In this document: piece after piece, positions 35,062-46,846 of the stretch
Numbering within the stretch: position 1 is the stretch's first letter
How the letters are laid out: every line of letters begins with the position of its first letter
NCBI GenBank assembly: GCA_047967505.1
Contig: CM106540.1
Source of the DNA: Dipteris shenzhenensis
Taxonomy: Eukaryota > Polypodiophyta > Polypodiopsida > Gleicheniales
Length of the DNA stretch: 64,000 nucleotides
Direction: 5' to 3' (one strand)
Notes under the pieces: model-generated
What the model was told of the DNA's origin: nothing
Seen by the model: the letters and a program-made list of their open reading frames with translations, nothing else
Database searches by the model: none
Position numbers and translations under genes: made by a program

Positions 35062-35950
35062 ATGTCACTGAACATGTTGACGTTTTCCACACCAGTCCAA
35101 TCTAGATTACAAGTCACTTTTGATGGAATTGGCCCCTATGATTAAGGCTCTTAATTTTTCCTAAGGGCCTAGAGCATTCAATCAAGAGGTGCTTTAAGGT
35201 TTATTTTAGTTGGCATTTTTGAAGCGAATCTTCTTAATAATTCTTGTGAGTGCCTAGTATCATTAATGAAAAACTTGCCCAGTAAAACATCAACTTGATT
35301 TATGTGATCAACATACGTAAACTACCAAGTTTGCTTATCTACCCATAGATTGTAAAGCTTGCACAAGCCAAAACCTCATGATATCCTTTGAAATATCCCC
35401 GAAGGCCTCTTATGACGTTTTATAGAGAAATTATGCAAGGCATCAACAGATCATTAGATACTTCACAAGATTAGACTCATTTGTAGTCCATTTGAGGCCA
35501 ACTCGTATCTCCCTTCGATGGGGAGAGGAGGATGCTCGTTAACTTATTAGTGGGACTTAACAATCACCAGATCACATGGAGAAAGAGTATAATAAAGAAT
35601 AAGTTTGAGAAGATAAATTTATGCCTTCTTTAGTATTTCCATTTTGCATTAAGGTTTGGTAAATTGAACAGGATCTTGAGTTCATATCTTAAGGTTTCAA
35701 GAGATTCAAGATGGAGAATTGTAAGGAAGTAGTGACTAGATGGAGATTGGAGCAAGGTGCGCAATGGGAACTCCTTTCAATTGGTTGATACTATCAAGTA
35801 TCAATAGTGTATCTATTTAACCAATCCAACTTCATAGTTGATACTGTCAAGTATCAATTAATGGATGGGTAGCCAAATCTATTTGACCCATCCAACTAGA
35901 TATGAGTTTCTCAATGGAGTTACAATCCCAATTCTCATCTTTACAAGGCC
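35062..35950. other. no gene seen
   Basis: AT-rich intergenic DNA. A short inverted repeat TTGATACT...AGTATCAA occurs twice (about 35784 and 35838). Confidence 0.4.
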
Positions 35951-35959
35951 AACTCACTA

Positions 35960-36510
35960 GAACACCATGCACGAGGGTATTAGAGTATCTCAAAGGTAAA
36001 TCGTACTAGATAAGTATTCACTCTTAGTGGGCACTAGGATGCAAAGTGGGTTGCTGATTAGGATACCAAGCAATCAACAATAGGATATTGTTTCTTGGTA
36101 AAATCAACAACCATCTCATTGCTTAATACATCTTCAAAAGATATTAATTACAAAATGGAATAAATAGCAACATGTAAGTCTTCAACAGAGGTTGATTAGA
36201 GAATGGCCTACAAGCAACATGTGAGTTTATGTGGCTTAAATACCTACTAGAGTCCACAGATGCCCTTCAAGAGCACCCTTCAGGAGGGGGTTATGACCAT
36301 GATCCTTAGCAACAACCCAATTTATGATTGTGGTTTCCAAGAGCTCTATCTTTTGTGCTCAAACAATGGACATCAATGTTTACTACCACTTCCCTAAGGA
36401 GTTGATCCAAGATTGCTAACAATAAAGAATGCCTTTGTCATGTTCATGAAGGCTCTTCCTAGAGAGTAGATGGAGCTTCTCATTTGACGCATATGTATGG
36501 GCCCACAATA
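35960..36510 (+). pseudogene. copia RNase H relic
   Basis: The broken frame reads through a degraded copia RNase H. DTKQSTIGYCFLVKS lies near 36065-36110, in place of the usual R(R/K)STTGYCF block, and is followed by degraded equivalents of the SSTEAEY and HIDI-type blocks. An ending like that of copia pol lies near 36470-36500. It is heavily mutated and has no attached LTR. The younger copia element on the minus strand sits about 300 bp further on. Confidence 0.6.
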
Positions 36511-36800
36511 AGGTCATTGAGATTGCTTACTTGTCAACCCTACATATGAGGGAAGGGGTGGATGAGAGATGGGGAAAGAGGGGCACAAAGAAGAGGTTGG
36601 GAGACGGGGGGAGTGACTAGATGGGGGGGGGGGGGGGTGCAAGTGTTAGGCAGATCTTGCCACCCTATTCTTTGACATGTACTTGTGGAGGAGCAAAAAT
36701 TTTAAGGCAAGCCTTTTAGAGAGGCTAAGGTTGTGGTTGTTCGACTATCCCAAGGATAGGTTCATAAAATAACAATTGAGAGAGACTAAGCTCAAGAAAA
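36511..36800. other. short gene-free stretch with poly-G run
   Basis: Purine-rich DNA with a run of about 16 G near 36624-36639. It leads to the target site of the following copia element. Confidence 0.5.
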
Positions 36801-36805
36801 TCTTA

Positions 36806-37034
36806 TGTGATAAGGGAGAGAAGGAGCACACCGACACACAAGCAGGATAAACACAAGAGTGTGGGGATAAAACATATGTGTGTACCTCCCCTAGCACACA
36901 GTCAACCTTTTATATGAAAGGATAAGGTTACAACACTAAGTACGGTGTACTTAGTGTACTTAACAAATAAAAGTACTAACTGTACTTAAGTGTACTAACT
37001 GTACTTGGGTGGCCATAGTGCCTTTACCCCAACA
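36806..37034 (-). repeat. 3' LTR of element C2
   Basis: 229 bp. In element sense it begins TGTTGGGG and ends TTATCACA. On the plus strand it reads TGTGATAAGG...CCCCAACA. TACTTAGTGTACTTAACAAA and AGTACTAACTGTACTTAAGT are short internal repeats. Two substitutions separate it from the 5' LTR. Confidence 0.95.
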
Positions 37035-37051
37035 ACCTCCCACTTAAAGGC
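37035..37051 (-). other. polypurine tract of element C2
   Basis: On the minus strand AAGTGGGAGGT directly precedes the 3' LTR start TGTTGGGG. Confidence 0.75.
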
Positions 37052-37081
37052 AATATGCCCTCGAGTAAAAATAAATGAGGC

Positions 37082-40000
37082 TTAACCTATACCCATCAAC
37101 TGTCGGCAATGTGCAAACCGCTCTGCAGGCAAGCCTTTTGTCAACAAATCTGCTGGATTATCATCTGTGTGAATCTTGACAAGCTGAATCAGCTTATCAT
37201 CTATTACCTCCCTGATGAAGTGATACTTCACATCAATGTGCTTTGTCTTTGCATGAAAGACAGGATTGTGTGCCAACTGAATAGCACTCTGACTGTCACA
37301 ATGCAACAATGGAATATCACCTGTAATGCCCAAGTCTCCCACTAGCCGAGATAATCATAAGGCCTCCTTGCATGCCTCTGTGGCTACAATATATTCAGCT
37401 TCCGTGGTAGACAAGGCTATGCACTGCTACATCCTTGACATCCATGACACTGCACCTCCAGTGAATGTATAAACATAACCGGTAGTAGACTTCCGGTTAT
37501 CGGGATGACCAGCAAAATCTGAATCCACATAACCATGCACCTTTGCATCTCGCTTGCCAAAGCATATGCACAACTCCTGTGTGCCCTTCAGGTATCTCAT
37601 GATACCTTTCACTGCATTCCAATGCTTCTTGCCTGGATTTGCCATATACCTGCTAGCCACTCCCACTGCAAACGCAATATTAGGTCTGGTAGCAACCATG
37701 GCATACATGAGACTGCCACAAGCTGAAGCATACGGAATCTTGGCCATTTCAGCCCTATCAGCATCTGAGTGTGGGCTGTCCATTGCACTGAGTTTCACAT
37801 ATGGAGGCAATGGAGAACTAAGGGTCTTCCCCCCCTCCATATGAAACCTGTGCAATACTTTGCCAATATATTTGGTCAGAGACAAATACAACAAATGCTG
37901 TCCCCTGTCTCTCCGTATCCGCATTCCCAGTATGTGATTTGCATCACCAAGGTCCTTCATATCTTTTCTTAAGGTCATCAAGCTCCTTACGAGCTTTACC
38001 AGCAATAAGCATGTCATCCACATATAAAATGAGAATGATTAAGCTGCCATTTGCAGCCCTTTTGGTATATAAGCAGTGATCGTCATCACTTCTCCTGAAA
38101 CCTTGGGACTTCATGAAGGTATCAAATTTCTTATACCATTCCCTTGGTGCCTGTTTCAGCCCGTAAAGGCTCTTTTTAAGCTTGCATACAAGTGACTCCT
38201 TGCCCTTGACTGGAAATCCTTATGGCTGCTGCATGTAGATCTCCTCATGAAGATCACCGTGAAGAAAGGCTGTCTTCACATCCATTTGGCATAATTCCGA
38301 ATTCTCACATGCAACCAAAGCAAGTACAATCCTGAGTGTGGTCATCTTAACCACTGGAGAAAAGATCTCATCAAAATCGACACCATACACTTGCTTAAAG
38401 CCCTTGGCAACCAACCTGGCTTTATACCTTGGCTTAGCTCCAAGTGTCACTTTCAATCTATACACCCACTTGCATGGCAGTACTTTCATGCCCTTAGGCA
38501 ACTGCACCAATTCCCAAGTACCATTTTTATGGAGACTGTCCATTTCAGACTTCATGGCTAGTTCCCATAGCCTTTTTTCATGCATTTGCACAGCTTCCTT
38601 GTAACAGGAAGGTTCTCCACAATCTGTAAGCATAATAAAATCTGCTCCTGGAACAAATCTGTCTGGCGGTTTCATTTGTCGAGTGGACCTTCGGACCCAT
38701 TGGTCTTGCTGTCCAACTTGCTGCTCACCTAAAACAGGTGGCTGTTCCAGTAGATCAGGCTGCAGAATTATGCCTGGGAGGTCTTCCAAAGGTGGCATGT
38801 CCCGTAGTACATCTTCCGCCACTACGGGCTGTCCATTTGGACCTGCTGCAGCATCATGCATTGGCTGATTACGCTGCTGTTGTGGCTGATTCGCAGCCTG
38901 CCTAAATTGTACAGGATGTCTCGAGTCATCAATGTCAACCTCTGAAGCATCAGAAGGCTTATCTGCTGCCTTAAACATACATGACTCATCAAATAAGACA
39001 TCATTGCTGCGTATTAGCTTCTTATTCACAGGATCCCATAGGCGGTAACCCATCTCACCACTGTCACCATATCCAAGAAAAATGCATTTAAGAGACCTAG
39101 GATCAAGCTTGCTGCGATTTTCTCTGCGTATATGCACGTACGCAGTGCAGCCAAAGACCCTCAAGTGCTTATAGGAAGGAGGTTTCCTGTCCAAAGCTCC
39201 TCTGGCACTCTGCCATCTAGTCTTTTATTTGGTGACCTATTGATGAGGTGTACTGCTGTTTTTACAGCTTCAGCCCAAAATCCATGAGGTAAAGCAGCAT
39301 GTGACATCATAGAGCGAGACTTTTCCTGTATGGTTCTATTCATACGCTCTGCAGTGCCATTTTGCGCTGGACTGTAAGGAGCAGTGAGTTCTCTTTTAAT
39401 ACCTCTAGCATCACAAAATGCATTGAATGCATTAGACATATACTCCCCACCATTATCTGACCGCAAAGCCTTCAGTGTTCTGCCTGTTTGGTTCTCAACC
39501 ATAGAAGCCATTTCTGGAACACTGGAAAGACATCACTCTTCAATCGAAGAGGATATACCCACACCTTCCTTGTGGAATCATCTATAAATGTGACAAAGTA
39601 CCGTGCACCTCCAAGTGAAGGACTAGGCATCTCACACACATCTGTATGCACAAGCTCAAGTTGAGCATCTTTATGTCCTAATCTCCTTTTATGAGGACAC
39701 TGTAACTGTCTACCATATATGCAGTGCTCACAAAACTTTAAATCAGAAAATTTAAGAGACGGTAAGTAGCCAAGGCGAGCCAATTGCTCCATTCCACTTA
39801 TGCTCATATGTCCCATCCGGCTATGCCACATAGAAATATTCGGCAGCTCGGTGGCATGAATATCAGCATGATTACATACTTTAGCATGAAGAGTATACAT
39901 TGTGTCAACCTTAAAGCCTCTGGCAACAATTAGGGCACCTTTGGTGACCTTCCAGAAACCATGACCAAAGCTGGTCACAAAACCTTCGTCATCCAACATG

Positions 40001-41166
40001 CCAGTAGAAATCAGATTTTTCTTGACTTCGGGTACATGCCTGACATTGTGAAGCATAAGCTGAGTACCATCAGCAAATACAAGCCTAACATCTCCAACAC
40101 CGACAATACTGCATGCATGATTATCCCCTAGAAAAACGACTCCATTACTGCCTGCTGCATACCTTACAAACAATTCTTTGTAAGGTGTAACATGAAATGA
40201 GGCACCTGAGTCAATGATCCAAGAGTGCATGTCTGCAAAATCTCCTGCATGGAGAGAATGAGCATCCAAAGTAGAGAGAAATAGAACCTCTCCCTCACTG
40301 TCATAACCGTGTGTAGAATGAAGCTCTTCAATCTTCACACTGCTCTTGCCATTGCTTACTGGTACAATTGCTTTTGCATCTGACACATCAGTGTTTTTGT
40401 CTTTGTCTCTCTTATCATTTTTCAGTTTAAAGCACTGCTTTTTGGTATGTCCCTTTTTGCCACAGTAGTAGCACTCAACATCTTTGTTGGAGCGGGACTT
40501 GCTCCTCCCTTTTCCCCTTTCCTGAGATTTGCCTCTTTGCTGACTTCTCCCCCTTGCATTTAAGGCATTGTTAGGCTTTACTGCATCTTGAGCTTTCAGC
40601 TTCTGCTCTTTTTGCAAAATCAGCCCTGTGATATCTAAAAAACTTATGAAAGTGTTTGCATTTGTTATAGCTGTGGTGAATGTATCCCAACTTTCAGGAA
40701 GAGAGATCAAGAGTGCCATACCCTTGGTTTCCTCATCCACCACATATTTTTGATTTGCAAGTTGAGTGACAATTGAATTAAACTCATTGAGATGTGCATC
40801 CATGGAGGTCCCTTTCTTCATCTTCAGATTGAAGAACTTCCGCAACCAATATATCTTTGTGGCTACACTTTGCTACTCATATGTGTCCTGTAGCTTTTTC
40901 CACACACCCCAAGCTGTTTTTTCACCATCCACATTCCAAACAACACTCTCATGGAGTGACAATTCAATTATGGACTTTGCTGACAGATCAGCTAGTGCCC
41001 AAGCATCATCAGTTGTGCCAGTGGGCTTCACACCTTTGTGTATAATAGGAGCATGAAACTGCCTGAGAATTAGCACATTCAAGACCATCTTTTTCCACAT
41101 TGGGTAGTTAGCAGCACCCTACAACTTTTTAATATTGAGAAGAGAAGATTCCGAGGATGAAGCCAT
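37082..41166 (-). pseudogene. copia gag-pol polyprotein, defective (element C2)
   Basis: The frame starts at ATG 41166 (MASSSESSLLN). The zinc knuckle is canonical (CYYCGKKGHTKKQC, about 40470). Next come protease WIIDSGASFHV (40220) and integrase WHSRMGHMS (39825), LVHTDVCEMP (39655), LRSDNGGEY (39465) and NGTAERMNRT (39360), so the DDE residues are present. RT has [10 protein letters not shown] (38475), [20 protein letters not shown] (38285) and YVDDM (38020). RNase H has DSDFAGHPDNRKSTTGYVY (37520) and IALSTTEAEY (37415). Stops: TAG near 41119, TAG 40873, TAA 38220, TAG 37427, TGA near 37350. Frameshifts: near 39505 (about 4-nt deletion), near 39185 and near 37980. The end ERFAHCRQLMGIG is intact. 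Confidence 0.93.
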
Positions 41167-41169
41167 TAC

Positions 41170-42603
41170 AATCAGCAAGAAATATAACCCACACTTGGGT
41201 GCCTGACTCCCTGCAAACTAAGTGCACAGATGCACTTGTAGTTGTGCTCAAAAGTTAATTCCTGCAATGGAACACAGGACCTGCAACTTTCTCCCACTTA
41301 ACAGTAAATACTGTCTGTTTCCTGCCTGCTGCAGATCCAGAACAGCAATACTTAATGCATTAATTGATGCTCTGTAGTACAGTACAGCAGTACCTTTATT
41401 TGACACAATGTATGTCCCTGCTGTAACAGTGAAAACAACACTATTTTATGCACTTTAAACTTCAGTAAAGTGACTGTTTACAGTCCAAAAGTTGACTCTG
41501 GACAATACCTGACTGTACTTTCTAGTACAGCAACAGAAATTGACTGTATAACTGTCCAAAACTGTCAGAATTAGACTTTCTCTTGCCTCTATAACTGTGT
41601 TACACAGTTTAGAACTTGAATGAGGCAAAAGCCCCTTGACTGGAAGCCAATTTTTGAAGATTTTAGTGCATACACCGCTTTCCCAAAGCTCCACTGATCA
41701 CATAAAGCATCTAGGTGTTTCCCCCAACACTGATATGCATAACAATGTCAAAAGCCCCCAATTTTAATTGCACATTCAATGCTCAATGTAACAATGTGGT
41801 ACACACTGTATCATATGCATCTGCCACTGTCCCGTAAGTCATAAAATGCATCAAATCCTTGCACAAATCAACTCCAATCAGGAGGATATACGCAAACAAG
41901 TGCGTGTATAAGCCAATGCTTGGCTGTCGCTACGAAAGCCCCTTGATTCCGCAATTCAAAAGTGAGAATTCCTCTCACATAGTAGGCATAGATCTGCAGA
42001 TCTACCTCACTGACAATACATCTGACCCACAATGCTCAGGTATGAGCTCAGAAATTGTGCTGGGACAGAAAAGAACTGAAGGAGGCTGAAGAAACAAAAA
42101 AAAAACAGAAGCGGATGAAGCGGGCTGCTCTACGATGTGTTGCGCATCGTGATCGTCTCCGAGCTCTCCGACGATGGCGATGGCGAATACAAGCACTTGT
42201 GGCCACTTGTGGCGCTGGTGGCGGAGTTGATGGCGCCGCCTGGCTGGCGACGCTGGTGGCGCCGCTTCTGGCTTGGTTACTGGCATCGCCGGTGGCCTTG
42301 GCTGCTGGCATCACTGGTGGCCTTGGCTGCTGGCGTCGCTGGTGGCCTTGGCTGCTGGCGTCGCTGATGGCCTTGGCTGCTGGCAACGAACAGCCTCGAC
42401 GGCTGATAGCGCTGGCAGCGCTAGAAGCTGCTGGCGCTGCTGGAGCAGCTTGCTGCTGCTCCTGGCGTGATGCAGTAGCGAATGCTGCTGCTGCTTCTCC
42501 TTCTCTGTCTGCTGCTGCTAAGACCCACGTTTGGGCACACACAAGAAAAACGAAATTAGGCAGCTGCAGAATAGGCGAGGATAGGGAGAGTGTGCTGCTC
42601 CAA
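41170..42603 (-). other. long untranslated leader of element C2
   Basis: About 1.4 kb separates the PBS from gag, far longer than in element C1 (about 530 bp). Its PBS-proximal third (42100-42540) is markedly GC-rich, while the rest is AT-rich with TACAGT-type words. Long open frames exist on both strands of the GC-rich part, but they encode Ala/Arg-rich low-complexity sequence without family similarity. The minisatellite period of 25 is not a multiple of three, which argues against coding. Confidence 0.6.
42271..42393. repeat. 25-bp GC-rich minisatellite in the C2 leader
   Basis: Starts of GCCTTGGCTGCTGGC recur at 42295, 42320, 42345 and 42370, exactly 25 bp apart, after a diverged 24-bp first unit at 42271. 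Unit variants differ at CATCACTGGTG, CGTCGCTGGTG and CGTCGCTGATG. Confidence 0.9.
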
Positions 42604-42615
42604 GCTCTGATACCA
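42604..42615 (-). other. primer-binding site of element C2
   Basis: On the minus strand TGGTATCAGAGC lies two nucleotides after the 5' LTR end (CACA), complementary to initiator tRNA-Met. Confidence 0.9.
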
Positions 42616-42617
42616 GT

Positions 42618-42846
42618 TGTGATAAGGGAGAGAAGGAGCACACCGACACACAAGCAGGATAAACACAAGAGTGTGGGGATAAAACATATGTGTGTACCTC
42701 CCCTAGCACACCGTCAACCTTTTATATGAAAGGATAAGGTTACAACACTAAGTACGGTGTACTTAGTGTACTTAACAAATAAAAGTACTAACTGTACTTA
42801 AGTGTACTAACTGTACTTGGGTGGCCATAGAGCCTTTACCCCAACA
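42618..42846 (-). repeat. 5' LTR of element C2
   Basis: 229 bp, matching 36806-37034 except for two substitutions (CACCGTC against CACAGTC, and ATAGAGCC against ATAGTGCC on the plus strand). Followed by TSD TCTTA. Confidence 0.95.
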
Positions 42847-42851
42847 TCTTA

Positions 42852-44372
42852 TAGTTTCATTTTGAAGCTTTGCATGCAATGTACTTCTTAGCAGGCCACC
42901 AACCACAAACATTAGCCCAAGAAATCTAAAGCATCCTTATCTCAAAATGATGGCTAATCACCTCTTTTAGAGATGCATAAGATATTTAATCACATTGTCC
43001 GACACCATTATTTTTTGCCTATAGTTGCACAAAGTGATTTGACATCAAATAAAAGGATTGAAAGAAACAAGAGAGGCGAGACCTAGGCGAGAAGTAGCAG
43101 GCCAATAAAGCCTCACTTTCGTCCCAAGCATTGCAACACTGCTCACGAGCTAGGCGTCTATGTCCCAACCTAATAGCTAGTCCCGCCTCCCTTTCTAGCT
43201 TAGTTTATCTGGGGCGGATGCCTCCCAAAGAGTAACAAAGGTGTGCGAAGGTAGGCTCAAGCTAATATTATGATAGCTTGTGAGCATAATGGTATAAGCT
43301 TGCTTGATTGTAAAACTTTCTAGTCGAACAGAGACGAAGGTCGGCTATAGTGATTCGAGAGTCCCGAGTGGAAGTCAATATTGCAAACTATAGCTTCCTA
43401 TAAAAAATAGTCATGAATGCCTTCTCAATGTCTTTTTAAGAATCCTTGTCTTGGCTCCATGCAAAAGATTGATGCTCAATTCAATTCTCATAAATTTGTG
43501 GATGAGATAGGTCCCACACTATGTCAACCACACCTCTCAACTTCCATTGCATGCACCAAGGAAGCAACCAAAGTTGGCCTCCTACTCAAGTCATAGCCCT
43601 TCAAATTTATTTACATTTATTATGTATGGGGCCTCCTTACAAACACATAAAATGTATAGCAATGTCTCCACAACACTCGGTAAAACGTCATTTGAGGTGA
43701 ATATGCATAATCTCCGAAGAGTATTCTCCCTTAAATCTTTGAAGAGTATTCTCCCTTCCTCATCCATATGTTTCTTGAAATTATGATTTCATTGGATAAA
43801 CCATCCTTTGTAACAGAGAATGAACAGTAGATGTACATTAATTGTTCATGTAGAGGCTAATTTAGTAGAATTTTTGTTTTTTTTATCGAGACACTGTGTG
43901 GTATCACAAATAAAGTAGATGAGAGGACATAGAAGGCAATGATCCCATAATATCCCTAGGGATTCATCAAGGATTACTTGTTATGCTCGAGTTGAGATAA
44001 CATGACTTCAGAATGGTGAATAGTATTTTTCCTTTAGAGGACTGAGCTTTGTATTTATGTTTTATTGTAAAGGAACTAAAGGAATTATATGCCCGTCATT
44101 GGTGAGGGTGAATGGCACAGAATAGGTGCACCAAACTATGAAATATGCCTAGAGGTAAATCAATGATATATTACTCCAAGAGAGAGGTGAATGGTGATTA
44201 AAAAAATGGCCTCAAGATTGTGACATGTGGCAACTAGATGCATCTAGGGAACTATGGGCTCTATAGTAAGCACAAAGCAAATGTATCTTTTGAGCGTGTG
44301 CTGTAGAAGTTGCTATCACCTATGATTTGCTAGGTGAAGAGAGAAGTTCAGGATTTTAATTTCTATGTTTCA
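42852..44372. other. no gene; possible decayed LTR at the right end
   Basis: Mixed intergenic DNA. A short duplication, GAAGAGTATTCTCCCTT, occurs twice near 43717 and 43741. The last few hundred bases precede a PBS and probably contain the 5' LTR of the following gypsy relic, but its start could not be set. Confidence 0.4.
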
Positions 44373-44374
44373 TT

Positions 44375-46500
44375 TGGTATCAGAGCTTTAGGCAGGTAAC
44401 ATGTAAAGAGAGCATCTGGAATTCATCACTCTACAATAGATTTGAAAAAGAGCCGTCGTTTGTCAAGACCAATACTGGACTATTATACTGACCCATTGAC
44501 AAGCTTGTGTGCTTATTGGAGGGGGGCAGAGAACTTGAGAACAAGGTTACGAGTGGGCTACATGTACTTTTTTATGACAGTTGCACAATTGTCTGTCTTT
44601 GGTTGAAAAAGGAATTAGTTATCAAAGGAATTCTACCTTGATAAATAGTCACATGATTATGGGTCGATCACTGGGCACTTCACTATGATAGTTTGTCAAT
44701 AGTATCTTATGAGTCGTCATTTAGAGGCACCTTCCAACCTCTCTTATTTTAGTTCCTTGGAAGATACGATTATGGGTTTGATTTGTGTAAAGGGTGCTTT
44801 GCTTTATACGATTGTTGGTTTGCAAGAGGCAACCCACATTTTGGGATTACACAAAGATATTAGTTCATAAATGATATCGAGCATGATTAACATAAGCTCC
44901 CCGCGCTTTGGTTTTCAATGGTCAACGGGGGGGAAGTTGGTTAAGCTTGAAAAAGGATTGATGTCACTGGATAGACAGTTTTGCTAGAGTGCAGCTTTGT
45001 CGTCAGCAATTTTTGATTCAAAATTCTACAATCTAGGTGGGCCTTTTGCTGACATCGAGTGGTGGGTACAAAGGGAGGTACTAGATGAAATACAAGCAAT
45101 TTGGTAGCTATGCTAGAAGTTTTGATTTGGGAATTTCCATTAGTTATTGACGGAATCCCCACTTTTCCCATCCATAAATTGATGAAACTCGATGGAACTA
45201 CACTCGTGGGAGGTTCAGCATCCTTGAATGCTTGGACATGAACTTGGGATCCTTGAATGCATCCTGATGAAGCATCCCAAGTTTTTGTCAGTACCTAAAT
45301 ACTAAAAGTTTAGGTAATGTAGACTAAAGATATATGAACCTCTTCATCAATCGGTGCAAGTAAAGGATTTTAGGTTTGGACTACATGATATATTAAAATG
45401 GAAGTTTGGGCTAAGTATGCAAACACACTAGATGAAGCAATAGCTATAGCCTCAACTATGAAAATGACTGAGACAAGAAAAGTGGGTTTGTGCAGGTAGG
45501 GGCTCCATATGAGTAGCCAAAAAAGAGTGGGTTTCAAAAGAGGTGGGTTAGAAAGTTTGGTGTCCCACAGGCAAGCAAGCAAAGCCAACTGAGGCCCCTT
45601 CAAAACCAGCTACCATCGTTGGAGTGAAGAGGAAAGTGAGTCCAATGGCAACCCGTCCTTGATCAAAAACCTCTCTAACCCCAAAACAAAAGAAAAAAAC
45701 AAGGAGATATGGCTTATGCTTTGGATGCCTTTACCCTATCCTTGAAAAGATTGTCCACACAAGTGAATAGTGCACCTGATAACATTCTATCTAAGCCCAT
45801 AGCAACGAGGTATACATCTTTTAGTGATACGGAGTTAATTAAAATGAAAGGAAATGTAGCCAATCATGATGTTATTGTGTTGTTTGACTCGACGTCAACA
45901 CGAAATGTATTAATTTCAAGTTCATGAAAAGATTGAAACTAAAAACTAGTCCATTTGACTATGCATATATAGTCAAAATGGCAAACGAAAGTTCTACTGA
46001 TGTGTGGGACCAAAGAGTTACCCGATTAGAGCTTCAAAGTTAGGACTATGCAACAAAGGTTTGAAATGATCAACCTTGCTCACATATATGCAACCTTGGG
46101 GAAGGCATGGTATTTCCTCGGTATTCCAAGAAGAATCCAAATTGGGAAAAACACATTTATTAGTTCATGATAAATGATGTGCAATACGTTCTGCGAGTTG
46201 AAAAGGATTTGATTGAAGCTCTGTTAGTCACCATGATGGAAGTTTGAAATACTTCAAAAGCTATTATTTCATTGTACAACATCCATAGAGTCAATTGGTA
46301 ATCCATCAACTAGCATTGACCCTACCCAAGATGGGAAAATGGCCAAGTTGGCTGATTGGATCATAGAGTTCTCTAATTATTTTAGGAATGAGTTGCCTCA
46401 TGGGTTACCTCTTAAGCAAAATGTTCAAACCAAGCAACATGATGAGCATGTCAAGTATCCATTGTCATCCCTTCCACAAGTTTAGCCTTGCACAAACTAT
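44375..46500 (+). mobile_element. gypsy-like retrotransposon relic with PBS
   Basis: A PBS (TGGTATCAGAGC, 44375-44386) follows a CA end. Downstream the broken frame shows a protease-like VIVLFDSTSTRNVLIS (about 45866-45920), comparable with the gypsy D-S-G-S-T-H-N-F-I block but with the active-site Gly changed, so the protease is dead. It is followed by a block like INLAHIYATLGKAWYFLGIP (46070-46130). No RT domain was recognised before 46500, so the copy is truncated or too decayed to read. Confidence 0.5.
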
Positions 46501-46631
46501 TTTTGCAATCCATCAGGAGAGTGACCATAGTCCTTGCATGTATTGATTGTCATCCAACAAATCTACATAGCCCATGAGGTTGTGTGTCAATTTGCCAAAA
46601 AACTAACCCACGACATAGAAATCTGGCATTT

Positions 46632-46843
46632 CTAATCATGCACCTTTTGGTCTGTGTTTTGCACCTTTCCTCCTACATATAACTCTGATGCAAACCAAGG
46701 AAACCCTACTTGGGAAGCAAGTGTCTCGTCTTGCTTAAACTTGCACTCAGTCCAGTGTAGGCTCTTTTCCCAATCAATAGCTGCCACCCACACCGATCTA
46801 CCATTTGGCATGAAATCTAACATATAGTTGCAATCATTTAAAT
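46632..46843 (-). other. exon-like ORF of unknown identity
   Basis: On the minus strand a frame opens just after an acceptor-like ACACAG (ending 46844), reads about 70 codons and stops at 46632. The residues (NGRSVWVAAIDWEKSLHW, then TECKFKQDETLASQVGFPWF, then ASELYVGGKVQN) have normal globular composition, unlike the repeat-derived ORFs around them. I do not recognise the family and found no convincing upstream exon within 2 kb. It could be the last exon of a host gene, a gene fragment carried by a transposon, or chance. Confidence 0.3.
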
Positions 46844-46846
46844 CTG

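Larger units (their letters stand above)
36806..42846 (-). mobile_element. full-length Ty1/copia retrotransposon, young but defective (element C2)
   Basis: The TSD TCTTA (36801-36805 and 42847-42851) flanks two 229-bp LTRs that differ at only two positions (about 0.9%). A PBS, an unusually long leader of about 1.45 kb with a GC-rich minisatellite, gag-pol and a polypurine tract lie between, all on the minus strand. The internal coding region carries at least five stops and three frameshifts despite the young LTRs. Confidence 0.95.

Noticed and set aside
42048-42729. Long Ala/Arg-rich ORFs on both strands (up to 224 codons)
   Set aside because: They lie in the noncoding leader of copia element C2. 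GC-rich repeats suppress stop codons, the 25-bp repeat period changes frame, and no family similarity is seen.
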